From the NCBI GenBank assembly GCA_016342745.1, contig JAEINT010000013.1:62001-126000 (forward strand): DNA of 64,000 nt. Reading direction: 5' to 3'. The position numbers were made by a program, and so were the translations under genes. Below are positions 44,228-52,678 of this stretch, one piece after another. How positions within the stretch are numbered: position 1 is the first letter of the stretch; each line of letters opens with the position of its first letter. Source of the stretch: Labilibaculum sp. Lineage in GTDB: Bacteria; Bacteroidota; Bacteroidia; Bacteroidales; Marinifilaceae. The notes under the pieces were generated by a model. That model ran no database searches and was not told where the DNA came from. It saw only the letters and a list, made by a program, of their open reading frames with translations.

Positions 44228-44800
44228 TTATTCATCCAGAGACCAACTGTAAATTAAGGAGGCATCTCCTGTAAATTCTTTTTCACGATCAATTTCGGTT
44301 TGTTTTTCGAATTCTGGCCCAAAGCGTTCAAAAGCACTGATAAAACCAAAATCTCGATCTGGAATGTCTTTTAAAATCTTACCAACTAATGAGACAGCCT
44401 TTTTGGAAATTACCAACCAAGGAACTGTTGCAGCACCAATAAGATCTGTAACAATGCCAAAAGCGTCGCCAGCGATCCCTGTTTCAATTTCTTTCAATAT
44501 TTCGCCTAAATCTCTTTGTGCTTTTCTTGTATGTCGTAGATAGATATGCACGTTTAATTCTCGATCTTCTGGCATTTCCCTACTCAAAATATACAATCCT
44601 TCGGATCCTGATTGGTCCGTATCAAAAAAGTATTCGTTGTCGTGACGCTTACTCAATTTGAATGGTTCCTGAGGAATGGTAGTGACCATCATTTTATCAT
44701 TTTCGGTAGGATGGTCAGCGATGATTACAAAGTATAATTTCCAACTTCTTTTAGGGCGATAGATCCGTATTCCATCAATTTCCAATCTTACTTTACTCAT
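44228..44800 (-). CDS. Hypothetical protein, unrecognised
   Basis: The 190-aa protein has no signal peptide. Its first ~100 residues are strand-rich (VRLEIDGIRIYRPKRSWKLY, then FVIIADHP, RELNVHIYLRHTRKA), suggesting a small beta-sandwich. A central hydrophobic helix follows (GIVTDLIGAATVPWLVISKK), and the acidic C-terminus is FISAFERFGPEFEKQTEIDR. The layout suggests a C2-like or effector-type domain, but no family is recognised. It is isolated and convergent with the acyl-CoA ligase. Confidence 0.65.
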   Translation of the reverse strand: MSKVRLEIDGIRIYRPKRSWKLYFVIIADHPTENDKMMVTTIPQEPFKLSKRHDNEYFFDTDQSGSEGLYILSREMPEDRELNVHIYLRHTRKAQRDLGEILKEIETGIAGDAFGIVTDLIGAATVPWLVISKKAVSLVGKILKDIPDRDFGFISAFERFGPEFEKQTEIDREKEFTGDASLIYSWSLDE

Positions 44801-45046
44801 GATTTTAGGCTTTAGTTTTTATAAATATAGAGATTATTATGTTGAGGTAGAAATTTTATAGAATTTTTATATGGTTTACTTGTTTGCGCTTGTGATTAGA
44901 TGTTATGGAAGTTTTATTTATGTTTTTAGACAGATGTACTTGATGTTGTTATTTTTAATTGTTTGATATTCAAGTTGTATTGGTTTGATATTTATTATGG
45001 AAGGATTCCATATAGGATAGCTCGTGCGGATCTTCAATTAAATTTA

Positions 45047-45238
45047 ATACATTTGTTTCGTGATTTGGCAATAGTAGATCTCTTGATCATCTATTAAAGA
45101 GGGAATCCGGTTTGAATCCGGAACTGTACCCGCAGCTGTAATCTCTATACCAAACTCTGTTGCACAATGCCACTGTATCTTATGGAAGATATGGGAAGGC
45201 GCAACAAGAGGGAGAAAGTCAGAAGACCTGCCTAATAA
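45047..45238 (+). ncRNA. Cobalamin (AdoCbl-type) riboswitch
   Basis: The conserved cobalamin riboswitch core is present: GAGGGAATCCGGTTTGAATC (45099-45118) followed by CGGAACTGTACCCGCAGCTG, then GCCACTGT, GGGAAGGCGC and the B12 box AAGTCAGAAGACCTGCCT (45216-45233). In the known class, cobalamin binding turns off expression of the genes downstream. The first gene, cobA, starts 364 nt later, a long gap that holds the expression platform and an unexplained insert. It is expected to control the 45.6-57.3 kb cobalamin/cobalt operon. Confidence 0.95.
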
Positions 45239-45601
45239 CAAATATGTTTAATCGATACTTTCGGGACTAAAAGTGAGATTATGATGAGATATGATGTATT
45301 CATGCCTGCGGGGCATGCTGTTTTTGGTTCTTACAAAAAGAGCCAACTTTGCAAAAATAAACCAGGAACAAAGAGCGCTCCGCTCATTTTGTACTCCAAT
45401 AAATTGTGCTGGTTTACCAATAAAAATAATTTCGACAAACAAGTTGACGCAAGCAATTATTGTGAAAACATAGTCTTGTTTCGGAAAGCAATTCAAAAAA
45501 TTAGAATCCAATAATTCTACTTGTTGATTTCAACAGGTAAGAATTGATATACCCCAAATTTAAGGCAAACCTCCGTTTGCAAGCTTGAAATTCGAGATAA
45601 T
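45239..45601 (+). other. 363-bp leader between the riboswitch and cobA
   Basis: This stretch contains a hairpin CATGCC...GGCATG near 45301, overlapping open frames on both strands at 45281-45514 (77 codons plus, 87 codons minus) with no recognisable protein signature, and a hairpin GCAAAC-CTCC-GTTTGC (45565-45580) close to the cobA start that could act as expression platform. The open frames look accidental or belong to an interspersed repeat. Confidence 0.45.
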
Positions 45602-46378
45602 ATGATGCGTGAAAGAGGAAAAGTAAGTATCGTTGGAGCTGGACCAGGTGATCCGGAATTAATTACACTAAAAGCTATTCGAGCTATTGAAAATGCTGAA
45701 GTGGTACTCTATGACTATTTGGTAAATAACCAATTGCTAGACTATTGTAAAGAGGGTTGTGAGATTGTTTATGTTGGAAAAAAGAACCGACAACATACTT
45801 ACCCACAGGAAGATATTAATAAAATGTTGATTGAGTATGGATTGGCAGGGAAAAAGATTGCTCGATTGAAAGGCGGAGATCCATTTGTTTTTGGGCGAGG
45901 TGCTGAAGAGATTTTAGGCTTGAAAGAACACGATATTGAGTTTGAGGTGATTCCTGGAATTACTGCTGGAGTAGCTGTTCCAGGAGCCGCAGGTATTCCG
46001 GTTACATTGCGAAATGTAGCTTCATCAGTGGCTTTCTTTACTGGTCACCAATGTGCAAATCACAAAACGGAGATTTATTGGGACAAAATCGCAACAGGAA
46101 TTGATACTCTTGTGTTTTATATGGGCGTAACACAAGCCCCAAGAATTGTAAGAAACTTGATGGCCTGTGGGAAAAACCCAGAAACTCCAGTTGCCATGAT
46201 TCGTTGGGGAACATTACCAGAACAGGAAGTTCTTAAGGGAACACTTGGGACGATTGTTCAAATGATGGAGGAACACAATTTTAAACCACCAGCAATATTT
46301 ATTGTTGGTGAGGTTGTAGCTTACTCGGAACAATTATCACCATTAATCAATCAAATGGCTGAATCAGAAATAGAATAG
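45602..46378 (+). CDS. cobA: Uroporphyrinogen-III C-methyltransferase (SUMT)
   Basis: The 258-aa protein is a stand-alone SUMT: VSIVGAGPGDPELITLKAIR (P1 loop), YDYLVNNQLLDYC, IARLKGGDPFVFGRGAEEI (P3), and VIPGITAGVAVPGAAGIPVT. It methylates uroporphyrinogen III at C2 and C7 with SAM, giving precorrin-2, the branch point to cobalamin and siroheme. Two ATGs (45602, 45605) are adjacent. It is the first gene of the riboswitch-controlled operon; cbiX follows after 2 bp. Confidence 0.95.
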   Translation: MMRERGKVSIVGAGPGDPELITLKAIRAIENAEVVLYDYLVNNQLLDYCKEGCEIVYVGKKNRQHTYPQEDINKMLIEYGLAGKKIARLKGGDPFVFGRGAEEILGLKEHDIEFEVIPGITAGVAVPGAAGIPVTLRNVASSVAFFTGHQCANHKTEIYWDKIATGIDTLVFYMGVTQAPRIVRNLMACGKNPETPVAMIRWGTLPEQEVLKGTLGTIVQMMEEHNFKPPAIFIVGEVVAYSEQLSPLINQMAESEIE

Positions 46379-46380
46379 TT

Positions 46381-47247
46381 ATGAGCAAAAAAGGAATTTT
46401 AATCTGTGGGCACGGTACCCGTAAAGAAAGAGGAGCAAAAGCTTTTCAGGAATTTGCAATGAAATATGCTGCTCAAACTACCGATTATGAGGTGGAACTT
46501 GGCTTTTTAGAACTTTCGGAACCTAATTTTGAAACTGGCGTGAAGCGCTTGCTTGAGAAAGGAGTTAAGGAGATTATAGCTGTACCGGTATTTCTATTTA
46601 CTGGTGTTCACATTCAAAGAGACATTCCTTATGCTCTAAATAGCTTTCAGGAAAAATATGATGTGAAAATTCAGCTAGCAAATTACATTGGAACTTGCCA
46701 TGAAATGGTTGATTATAGTGTAAAGCTTCTTGAGGAGACACTAAAAGACAAAAATTGGAATGTTGAGGAAACAGCATTTCTGGGATTAGGTATTGGAGCT
46801 TCAAAAGCCGAAGCAAATGGTGATTTGGCAAAAATGACCCGTTTGATTCAGGAGAAACAAAAGTATCCTTTTTCAATTAATGCCTATACGAGTAGCATGA
46901 CTTATCCTGCTTTGCCTTCGGTATTGGAATGGATGAAAGTTTTGCCTTTTAAAAATATTGTAATGCTTCCTTTCGTGTTTTTCCCTGGTGTTTACATGGA
47001 TAGAGCATATGAAACAATGGATGTTTTTGTGAAGGAAAATCCGGATAAGAACATTGCAATTGCACCCTTATTAGGTGATACAGATGGTTTGTTTGAGATC
47101 TTAAATACAAGGTTGCAAGAGGTCTTGGATGGTAAAGTAGATTTGATTGCATCGACAGATTTAACTGGAGTTGAGCCACATCACCATCATCACGGACACG
47201 ATCATTGCCACGGACATAGTCATGATCATGGACATCACCATCATTAA
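46381..47247 (+). CDS. cbiX: Sirohydrochlorin cobaltochelatase CbiX, long form, with His-rich tail
   Basis: The 288-aa protein has two CbiX-like halves. The N-terminal half keeps the metal-binding histidines His11 (CGHGTR) and His77 (GVHIQRDIP). In the C-terminal half the matching positions have changed (GIGASKAE, GVYMDRA), so only one active site is likely. The last 23 residues are mostly His with Gly/Asp (HHHHHGHDHCHGHSHDHGHH), a probable cobalt or nickel store. The enzyme inserts Co2+ into sirohydrochlorin, marking the cobalt-early pathway. It is followed by cobI after 24 bp. Confidence 0.92.
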   Translation: MSKKGILICGHGTRKERGAKAFQEFAMKYAAQTTDYEVELGFLELSEPNFETGVKRLLEKGVKEIIAVPVFLFTGVHIQRDIPYALNSFQEKYDVKIQLANYIGTCHEMVDYSVKLLEETLKDKNWNVEETAFLGLGIGASKAEANGDLAKMTRLIQEKQKYPFSINAYTSSMTYPALPSVLEWMKVLPFKNIVMLPFVFFPGVYMDRAYETMDVFVKENPDKNIAIAPLLGDTDGLFEILNTRLQEVLDGKVDLIASTDLTGVEPHHHHHGHDHCHGHSHDHGHHHH

Positions 47248-47271
47248 TAAGAACAGAGAGAATAATTAGAT

Positions 47272-47976
47272 ATGAGCGGAAAAGTGTTTGGAGTGGCTTT
47301 AGGTCCTGGAGATCCGGAATTGATTACAGTTAAAGCCTTGAATTGTCTTAAGAAAGCGGAGAAAATATATTATCCGGCAACGCAAACATCGAAAGGAAAT
47401 CAGGATAGTTTCTCTTTGGTGATTTTGAAACAACTGGATCTTGAGGAGTGTAAATTTGTACCGATTACGGTGCCGATGAGCAAAGATCGATCGCATGCAG
47501 AAAAAGCATATGCAGACCTGTTTTTAAAGGTGCAGCAAGATGTAAAAGAAGGAAAGCAAGTTGCAATTGTTAGTGAAGGCGATATCTCTTTCTTTAGCAC
47601 ATTTGCTTACTTGTTAGATGATTTTAAAGCTAACAGTATCGATTTTGATATGATTCCTGGAGTTCCTGCTTTCATACTAGGAGGATCGGCTGGGAGATTG
47701 CCTTTGGTAACTCAAAACGACAAGCTTTTGGTTGCGCCTGATTTAGAAAATAAGGAAGAGTTGAAATCTCTTTTGGAGCAAAATCAAACGGTTGTTTTAA
47801 TGAAAATTTCTAAGGTTCGAGATTGGATCAAGGACTTTATTGAGGAGAGTAAACTGCAGTTCTTTTACGGTGAATACTTGGGAACCGAAAAGCAGTTTAC
47901 CTGTACCGATATGGACAATTTGAAGGATCGAAAAATTCCATATTTCGCCATTATTATATTTTACGGAAATAAATAA
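47272..47976 (+). CDS. cbiL: Precorrin-2/cobalt-precorrin-2 C20-methyltransferase
   Basis: The 234-aa protein is a tetrapyrrole methyltransferase of the CobI/CbiL type: GVALGPGDPELITVKALNCL (SAM loop), KIYYPATQTSKGN, and IVSEGDISFFSTFAYLLDD with the following IPGVPAFILGGS. It adds the C20 methyl to give (cobalt-)precorrin-3. It sits between cbiX and the cbiH-cbiC fusion, with a 6-bp gap to the latter. Confidence 0.93.
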   Translation: MSGKVFGVALGPGDPELITVKALNCLKKAEKIYYPATQTSKGNQDSFSLVILKQLDLEECKFVPITVPMSKDRSHAEKAYADLFLKVQQDVKEGKQVAIVSEGDISFFSTFAYLLDDFKANSIDFDMIPGVPAFILGGSAGRLPLVTQNDKLLVAPDLENKEELKSLLEQNQTVVLMKISKVRDWIKDFIEESKLQFFYGEYLGTEKQFTCTDMDNLKDRKIPYFAIIIFYGNK

Positions 47977-47982
47977 AAAATC

Positions 47983-49386
47983 ATGCCAAATATATTAGGG
48001 AAGATAACTGTTGCAGGCTTAGGACCAGGAAGTCCTGAGATGTTTTTGAACCCTGCAATTGATGCAATCAGAGAAGCCGATATTGTGATCGGATACAAAT
48101 ACTACTTTCAGTTCATAGAATCATTTCTGAAAGAAGGAACTGAATGCATGGATACTGGAATGCGTCAGGAAGTGGAGAGAGCTGAAAAAGCATTCGAATT
48201 TGCAGAACAAGGAAAAGATGTTGTCGTAATCAGTTCTGGCGATGCTGGAATTTATGGAATGGCATCGCTTGTTTTCGAGATGGCAGAAAAAACAGAATCG
48301 AAGGTTGAGCTAAAAGTTGTTCCAGGTATTTCGGCATTTCAAGCAGCAGCGGCAAAATTAGGCGCTCCTTTAAGTCACGATTTGGTCATTCTGTCCTTAT
48401 CGGATTTATTAACCAGCTATACCCTAATCGAAAAGCGTATTAAAGCTGCAGTAATGGGTGATTTTGTTACAGCCATTTACAATCCGAAAAGCAAGAAGAG
48501 ATATTGGCAGTTGTATCGTTTGAAAGAACTGTTTTTAGAAGGAAGAGAAGAGACCACTCCGGTTGCTATTGTACGTCAGGTAGCTCGCTCTGAAGAACAA
48601 ATTACCTTAACAAACTTACGTGATTTCGATCCGGAAATGGTTGACATGTTTTCAATTGTAATTATCGGTAATTCACAGTCTTACATTTCAGGAGATCGTT
48701 TTATTACGCCACGAGGATATTATAGCAAAGAGGAACAAAATGGAAGACCTGGTCCATTGATTATGCAGGAAAGCTTCCGAACCATTGCTGCTGAATTGAA
48801 AGGAATGGATTTGCCATTGGAAACAAAATGGATGATGTTACACTGTATTCATACATCTGCTGATTTTGAATTGGCTAAGATTCTAAAAGTACAGAACAAT
48901 GCGGCTCCAAAACTGAATGAATACCTTCAAAAAGGTGGTGTAATCATTACTGATGTAACCATGGTTCAGTCTGGAATCCGCAAGAAAGCTTGCGAGCGAA
49001 TGGGCGTTGAGATCAAATGCTATTTGCACGATCCTCGTACAATGGAATTGTCAGAAAAGCATGGTATTACACGTACTCAAGCTGGAATTCGTTTAGCCGT
49101 TGAAGAACATCCTGATGCCTTGTATGTATTTGGAAATGCACCTACAGCTTTAATCGAGCTTACAGAATTGATGCGAAGCAAAAATATTCAGCCTGCAGGA
49201 ATTATTGCTGCACCTGTTGGATTTGTAAATGTAAAGGAATCGAAACACAGAGTGAAGAGCTTTACCGAATTGCCTGCGGTTATTATTGAAGGCAGAAAAG
49301 GTGGCTCAACATTGGCTGCAACCATTGTAAATGCGATTCTTAGTTTAGAAGATGCTTACGATTTAAAACCAGGTAGAGATGTTTAA
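47983..49386 (+). CDS. cbiHC: Fusion of C17-methyltransferase (CbiH/CobJ) and precorrin-8X methylmutase (CbiC/CobH)
   Basis: Residues 1-245 are CbiH/CobJ: ITVAGLGPGSPEMFLNPAID, SSGDAGIYGMASL, VPGISAFQAAAAKLGAPLSH and FVTAIYNPKSKKRYWQL. Residues ~255-462 are CbiC/CobH: LETKWMMLHCIHTSADFELA (catalytic His among 287/290), GVIITDVTMVQSGIRK and IIAAPVGFVNVKESKHRV. The first part contracts the ring and methylates C17; the second moves the methyl from C11 to C12 to give cobyrinic acid. The two steps are far apart in the pathway, so the fusion does not simply channel one product. The cbiET start overlaps its last 8 bp. Confidence 0.93.
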   Translation: MPNILGKITVAGLGPGSPEMFLNPAIDAIREADIVIGYKYYFQFIESFLKEGTECMDTGMRQEVERAEKAFEFAEQGKDVVVISSGDAGIYGMASLVFEMAEKTESKVELKVVPGISAFQAAAAKLGAPLSHDLVILSLSDLLTSYTLIEKRIKAAVMGDFVTAIYNPKSKKRYWQLYRLKELFLEGREETTPVAIVRQVARSEEQITLTNLRDFDPEMVDMFSIVIIGNSQSYISGDRFITPRGYYSKEEQNGRPGPLIMQESFRTIAAELKGMDLPLETKWMMLHCIHTSADFELAKILKVQNNAAPKLNEYLQKGGVIITDVTMVQSGIRKKACERMGVEIKCYLHDPRTMELSEKHGITRTQAGIRLAVEEHPDALYVFGNAPTALIELTELMRSKNIQPAGIIAAPVGFVNVKESKHRVKSFTELPAVIIEGRKGGSTLAATIVNAILSLEDAYDLKPGRDV

Positions 49387-50584
49387 TTTTTACATCATAG
49401 GCATACCAGATCGAATGGAAGTGAGCCTTTCCGCTGAGGTGAAAGAAGTGTTGAGTAGTCAGCATTATTTCTCGGGAGGAAAGCGTCATAGAGATTTGGT
49501 GGCCTCATATTTACCAGAAAATGCTGAATGGATTGACCTTGTTGTTCCATTGGGAGGTACTTTTCAGGCATATGAAAAGATTGAAGAACCAATCGTAGTG
49601 ATTGCCTCTGGAGATCCTTTGTTTTTTGGAATTGGCAATACGATAAAACGTCGTTTCCCAGATGCCAAAATGAAGGTGTACTCTTATTTCAACAGTCTGC
49701 AATTGTTAGCTCATGAGTTTCAATTGGCTTATGGTGAGATGACCATTTGCACTTTGACAGGAAGAGATTGGGTGAACTTGGATCAAGAGTTGATTCGCGG
49801 CAAGAAATGCATTGGCGTTTTAACCGATAAGAAGAAAACTCCTTCTACAATCGCCCAAAGAATGTTGGAAGCTGGTTTTGACAATTACAAGATGATTGTA
49901 GGATCGAAATTGGGTGGTGAAGAGCAATATTGCACAGAAATAAGTCTGGAAGAGGTTGTTCAAAAGGATTTTGCACATCCCAATTGTCTGATTTTAGTTC
50001 AGCAGAAGGAGATCAAGCGAACTTTAGGAATACATGAGGCCGATTTTCACATTTTGGAAGGTAGACCAAAGATGATTACCAAGCGAAGCATTCGTTTGAA
50101 CTCGATCTCATTTCTGGAATTGCAGAATGCGAAACATCTTTGGGATGTTGGCTACTGTACGGGTTCCGTATCGATTGAAGCCAAACAATTTGCTCCCCAT
50201 TTGAAAGTTACAGCCTTCGAAAGGAGAGAAGAATCTAAAGAGCTTTTGAAATTAAATCAACGAAAGTTTTGTGTTCCAGGCATAGAGGGAATTCACAATG
50301 ATTTTTTCAATATCAACTTATCGACAATTGAGAGACCAGATCGAATCTTTATTGGAGGCCATGGTGGTATGTTGAATGAAATGATGCACCGTTTACATGA
50401 AGTATTAGAAGAGGATGGAATCATTGTTTTCAATACGGTTAGTGAAGGTACGAAGAAGGCTTTTTTGAATGCTGTTACTGAACTTCAAATGGAAATCATC
50501 GATCAGATGAGTATTCAACAAGATGAGTTCAATCCAATCGTGATTTTTAAGGCAAAAAAGAAGTTTAACCACGAAGAAAAATAA
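49379..50584 (+). CDS. cbiET: Precorrin-6B C5,15-methyltransferase/decarboxylase (CbiE-CbiT fusion, CobL)
   Basis: Residues 1-210 are CbiE (FYIIGIPDRM, IVVIASGDPLFFGIGNTIKR), and residues ~225-400 are CbiT, a Rossmann-type methyltransferase (GRPKMITKRSIRLNSISFLE, LWDVGYCTGSVSIEAKQFAP, DRIFIGGHGG). It methylates C5 and C15 and removes the acetate carboxyl at C12. At 401 aa it has the usual CobL length. The start overlaps the preceding gene by 8 bp, so the two are translationally coupled. The next gene is 164 bp away, across an interspersed repeat. Confidence 0.94.
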   Translation: MFNFYIIGIPDRMEVSLSAEVKEVLSSQHYFSGGKRHRDLVASYLPENAEWIDLVVPLGGTFQAYEKIEEPIVVIASGDPLFFGIGNTIKRRFPDAKMKVYSYFNSLQLLAHEFQLAYGEMTICTLTGRDWVNLDQELIRGKKCIGVLTDKKKTPSTIAQRMLEAGFDNYKMIVGSKLGGEEQYCTEISLEEVVQKDFAHPNCLILVQQKEIKRTLGIHEADFHILEGRPKMITKRSIRLNSISFLELQNAKHLWDVGYCTGSVSIEAKQFAPHLKVTAFERREESKELLKLNQRKFCVPGIEGIHNDFFNINLSTIERPDRIFIGGHGGMLNEMMHRLHEVLEEDGIIVFNTVSEGTKKAFLNAVTELQMEIIDQMSIQQDEFNPIVIFKAKKKFNHEEK

Positions 50585-50748
50585 AGTACAACACAAAGTA
50601 ACACAAAGGTTTTATTTGGTGTTGTAATAGTTAACCTGTGGTTTAATAGGAAAATAGTTATAAGAATTGAAAGCTATAAAAGGAGTAAATACTTTGTGTG
50701 TCTTCGTGAACACCATAGTGTATCCTTTGTGGTAAAAAGATAAATAAA
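50585..50748. repeat. Interspersed repeat with inverted arms inside the cobalamin operon
   Basis: The outer arms ACACAAAGTA (50591-50600) / TACTTTGTGT (50690-50699) and the arms CACAAAGG (50602-50609) / CCTTTGTG (50724-50731) are complementary. The text CTTTGTGTGTCTTCGTGAAC is a type of intergenic repeat I recall from other Bacteroidota. There is no gene here. Confidence 0.6.
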
Positions 50749-52578
50749 ATGAGCAATATATTCATCATTATCAACAATAGTTTTGCCATGGCAACAGCCG
50801 AAAGGATTGCCTCTAAAATGGAAGGAAGCTCTATTGTTTCAGTAGCAGGTTATCCGGGAAGCAATAAGATTTCTTCTTTACCTGATTTTTTGAACGAAAA
50901 CTTTCAGGCAGCCGATTTGCTAATTTTTATTGGTGCCATGGGCATTTGTGTTCGAAGTATTGCTCCACATTTACAAGATAAGGCGAAAGATCCTGCTGTA
51001 ATTAACATGGATTTGCATGGGAAATACATTCAGTCGGTAGTGTCTGGACACAAAGGCGGAGCGAATGAATACGCGAAACAAATTGCAACAATTACCAATG
51101 GTACAGCAATTATAACAACCGCTAGTGATACATTGGAATTATGGCCTTTAGATATATTTGGAAATAAATTCGATTGGAAAAATGAGTATCAGAATACCAC
51201 GGAGAATGATTTAATTTCAGCTTTTGTAAATCAGAAGAAAACAGCTTTGTTGCTGGATGTAAAAAATGAGGGAACTCAAATTCTGCAGGAATCTTGTCCT
51301 GATTTCGTTGAGGTTTTCTACGAATTTGATCAGATCAAACAAGAGAATTTTGATTTATTAATTGCTGTAACACCAGGCATATACGAAACAAGTATTCCTA
51401 GCTTATTCTTCCGTTCCAAGTGTGTTGTTGTTGGAACTGGAGCACAAAAGGGTATTGATGTAAAGGCATTTGAAAGTGAATTGAAAGCATCCTTTGCTAG
51501 CAGTCATTTGGCATTTACATCACTGAAAAATATCAATAGCATAGATGTAAAAGCGAATGAGGAAGCTTATAAGCTGTTTAGCGAGACAAAAAATATTTCT
51601 TTCGCTACTTATACAGCCGATGAATTAAACGAGAAAGAGGATCAGGTATCCTATTCTGAAGCTGCTCATCGTGAGGTAGGAGCCGTTAATGTATCTGAGG
51701 CATCTGCATTGCTTGCGAGTGGATCGAAAAGATTATTGCAAACCAAAAGCAAGCATGTTGATGCAAATGGAAAGCATTTTACATTGGCATTGGCAATGGA
51801 TTCGGAGCAAGAACGAAAAGGGGAAATCTTTATCGTTGGAGCAGGCCCAGGAGCACCCGATTTAGTTTCAGTAAGAGGTAAAAGTTTACTGAAAAGAGCT
51901 GATTTAATATTATATGCTGGTAGTTTGGTTCCAAGAGAGTTGACTGATTACGGCAAAACTTCATGTGTGATTCGCAACTCAGCAGATTTAACCTTGGAAG
52001 AGCAATTCGATGTAATGAAAGAGCATTACGATCGAGGTGGTTTGGTGGTGCGTTTGCATACAGGTGATCCTTGTATTTACGGCGCAATTCAGGAACAAAT
52101 GAATTTCTTCGATCAGCATGAAATGGATTATGAAATCGTACCAGGAATTTCATCTTTTCAGGCTGCTGCAGCGAGATTAAAGTCGCAATTTACCATTCCA
52201 GAAAAAGTTCAGTCTATAATTCTAACTCGTGGAGAGGGAAGAACACCAATGCCTCCAAGAGAGCAACTTTCAGAATTTGCCAAATTCCAATCTACCATTT
52301 GCTTGTTTTTGAGTGTGACTTTGGTGGAAAAGCTTCAGAAAGATTTATTGGTTGGATATCCTGAAACTACTCCAGTTGCAATTTGCCACAAGTTGACATG
52401 GAAAGAGGAGAAGATTTGGAGAGGTGAGTTAAAAGACTTGGTGAAAATAGTAAAGGAAAATAAGCTGTCATTAACAGTGATGATTGTTGTTGGAGAAGCA
52501 ATTGGAAATCGTAAAAACAGATCTCTTTTGTATCATCCGAAGTTTACACACGGATGCCGAAAAGGAATTGAGAATTAG
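50749..52578 (+). CDS. cbiGF: Fusion of cobalt-precorrin-5A hydrolase (CbiG) and C11-methyltransferase (CbiF/CobM)
   Basis: Residues 1-350 are CbiG: LLIFIGAMGICVRSIAPHLQ, DKAKDPAVINMDLHGKYIQS and VVSGHKGGANEYAK, with the C-terminal CbiG domain around VVVGTGAQKGID. Residues ~358-609 are CbiF/CobM: IFIVGAGPGAPDLVSVRGKS, LILYAGSLVP, RLHTGDPCIYGAIQEQM and VPGISSFQAAAARLKSQFTI. CbiF methylates C11 of cobalt-precorrin-4, and CbiG then opens the lactone and releases acetaldehyde, so the fused partners catalyse consecutive steps. CbiG is specific to the anaerobic route. Confidence 0.94.
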   Translation: MSNIFIIINNSFAMATAERIASKMEGSSIVSVAGYPGSNKISSLPDFLNENFQAADLLIFIGAMGICVRSIAPHLQDKAKDPAVINMDLHGKYIQSVVSGHKGGANEYAKQIATITNGTAIITTASDTLELWPLDIFGNKFDWKNEYQNTTENDLISAFVNQKKTALLLDVKNEGTQILQESCPDFVEVFYEFDQIKQENFDLLIAVTPGIYETSIPSLFFRSKCVVVGTGAQKGIDVKAFESELKASFASSHLAFTSLKNINSIDVKANEEAYKLFSETKNISFATYTADELNEKEDQVSYSEAAHREVGAVNVSEASALLASGSKRLLQTKSKHVDANGKHFTLALAMDSEQERKGEIFIVGAGPGAPDLVSVRGKSLLKRADLILYAGSLVPRELTDYGKTSCVIRNSADLTLEEQFDVMKEHYDRGGLVVRLHTGDPCIYGAIQEQMNFFDQHEMDYEIVPGISSFQAAAARLKSQFTIPEKVQSIILTRGEGRTPMPPREQLSEFAKFQSTICLFLSVTLVEKLQKDLLVGYPETTPVAICHKLTWKEEKIWRGELKDLVKIVKENKLSLTVMIVVGEAIGNRKNRSLLYHPKFTHGCRKGIEN

Positions 52579-52678
52579 TAATGAATAATTATTAATTGAA
52601 TAAATAAGACAGAGCAAGTTTCTGTGTGAAAAGTAAAATAAATGTTCGTTACGTAGCGAATGAGATAAAATAAGTGCA

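Noticed and set aside
45281-45514. Overlapping frames on both strands in the riboswitch-cobA spacer as a leader protein.
   Set aside because: No recognisable domain, no better start than chance, and three mutually overlapping frames; treated as spacer, but kept as a finding.
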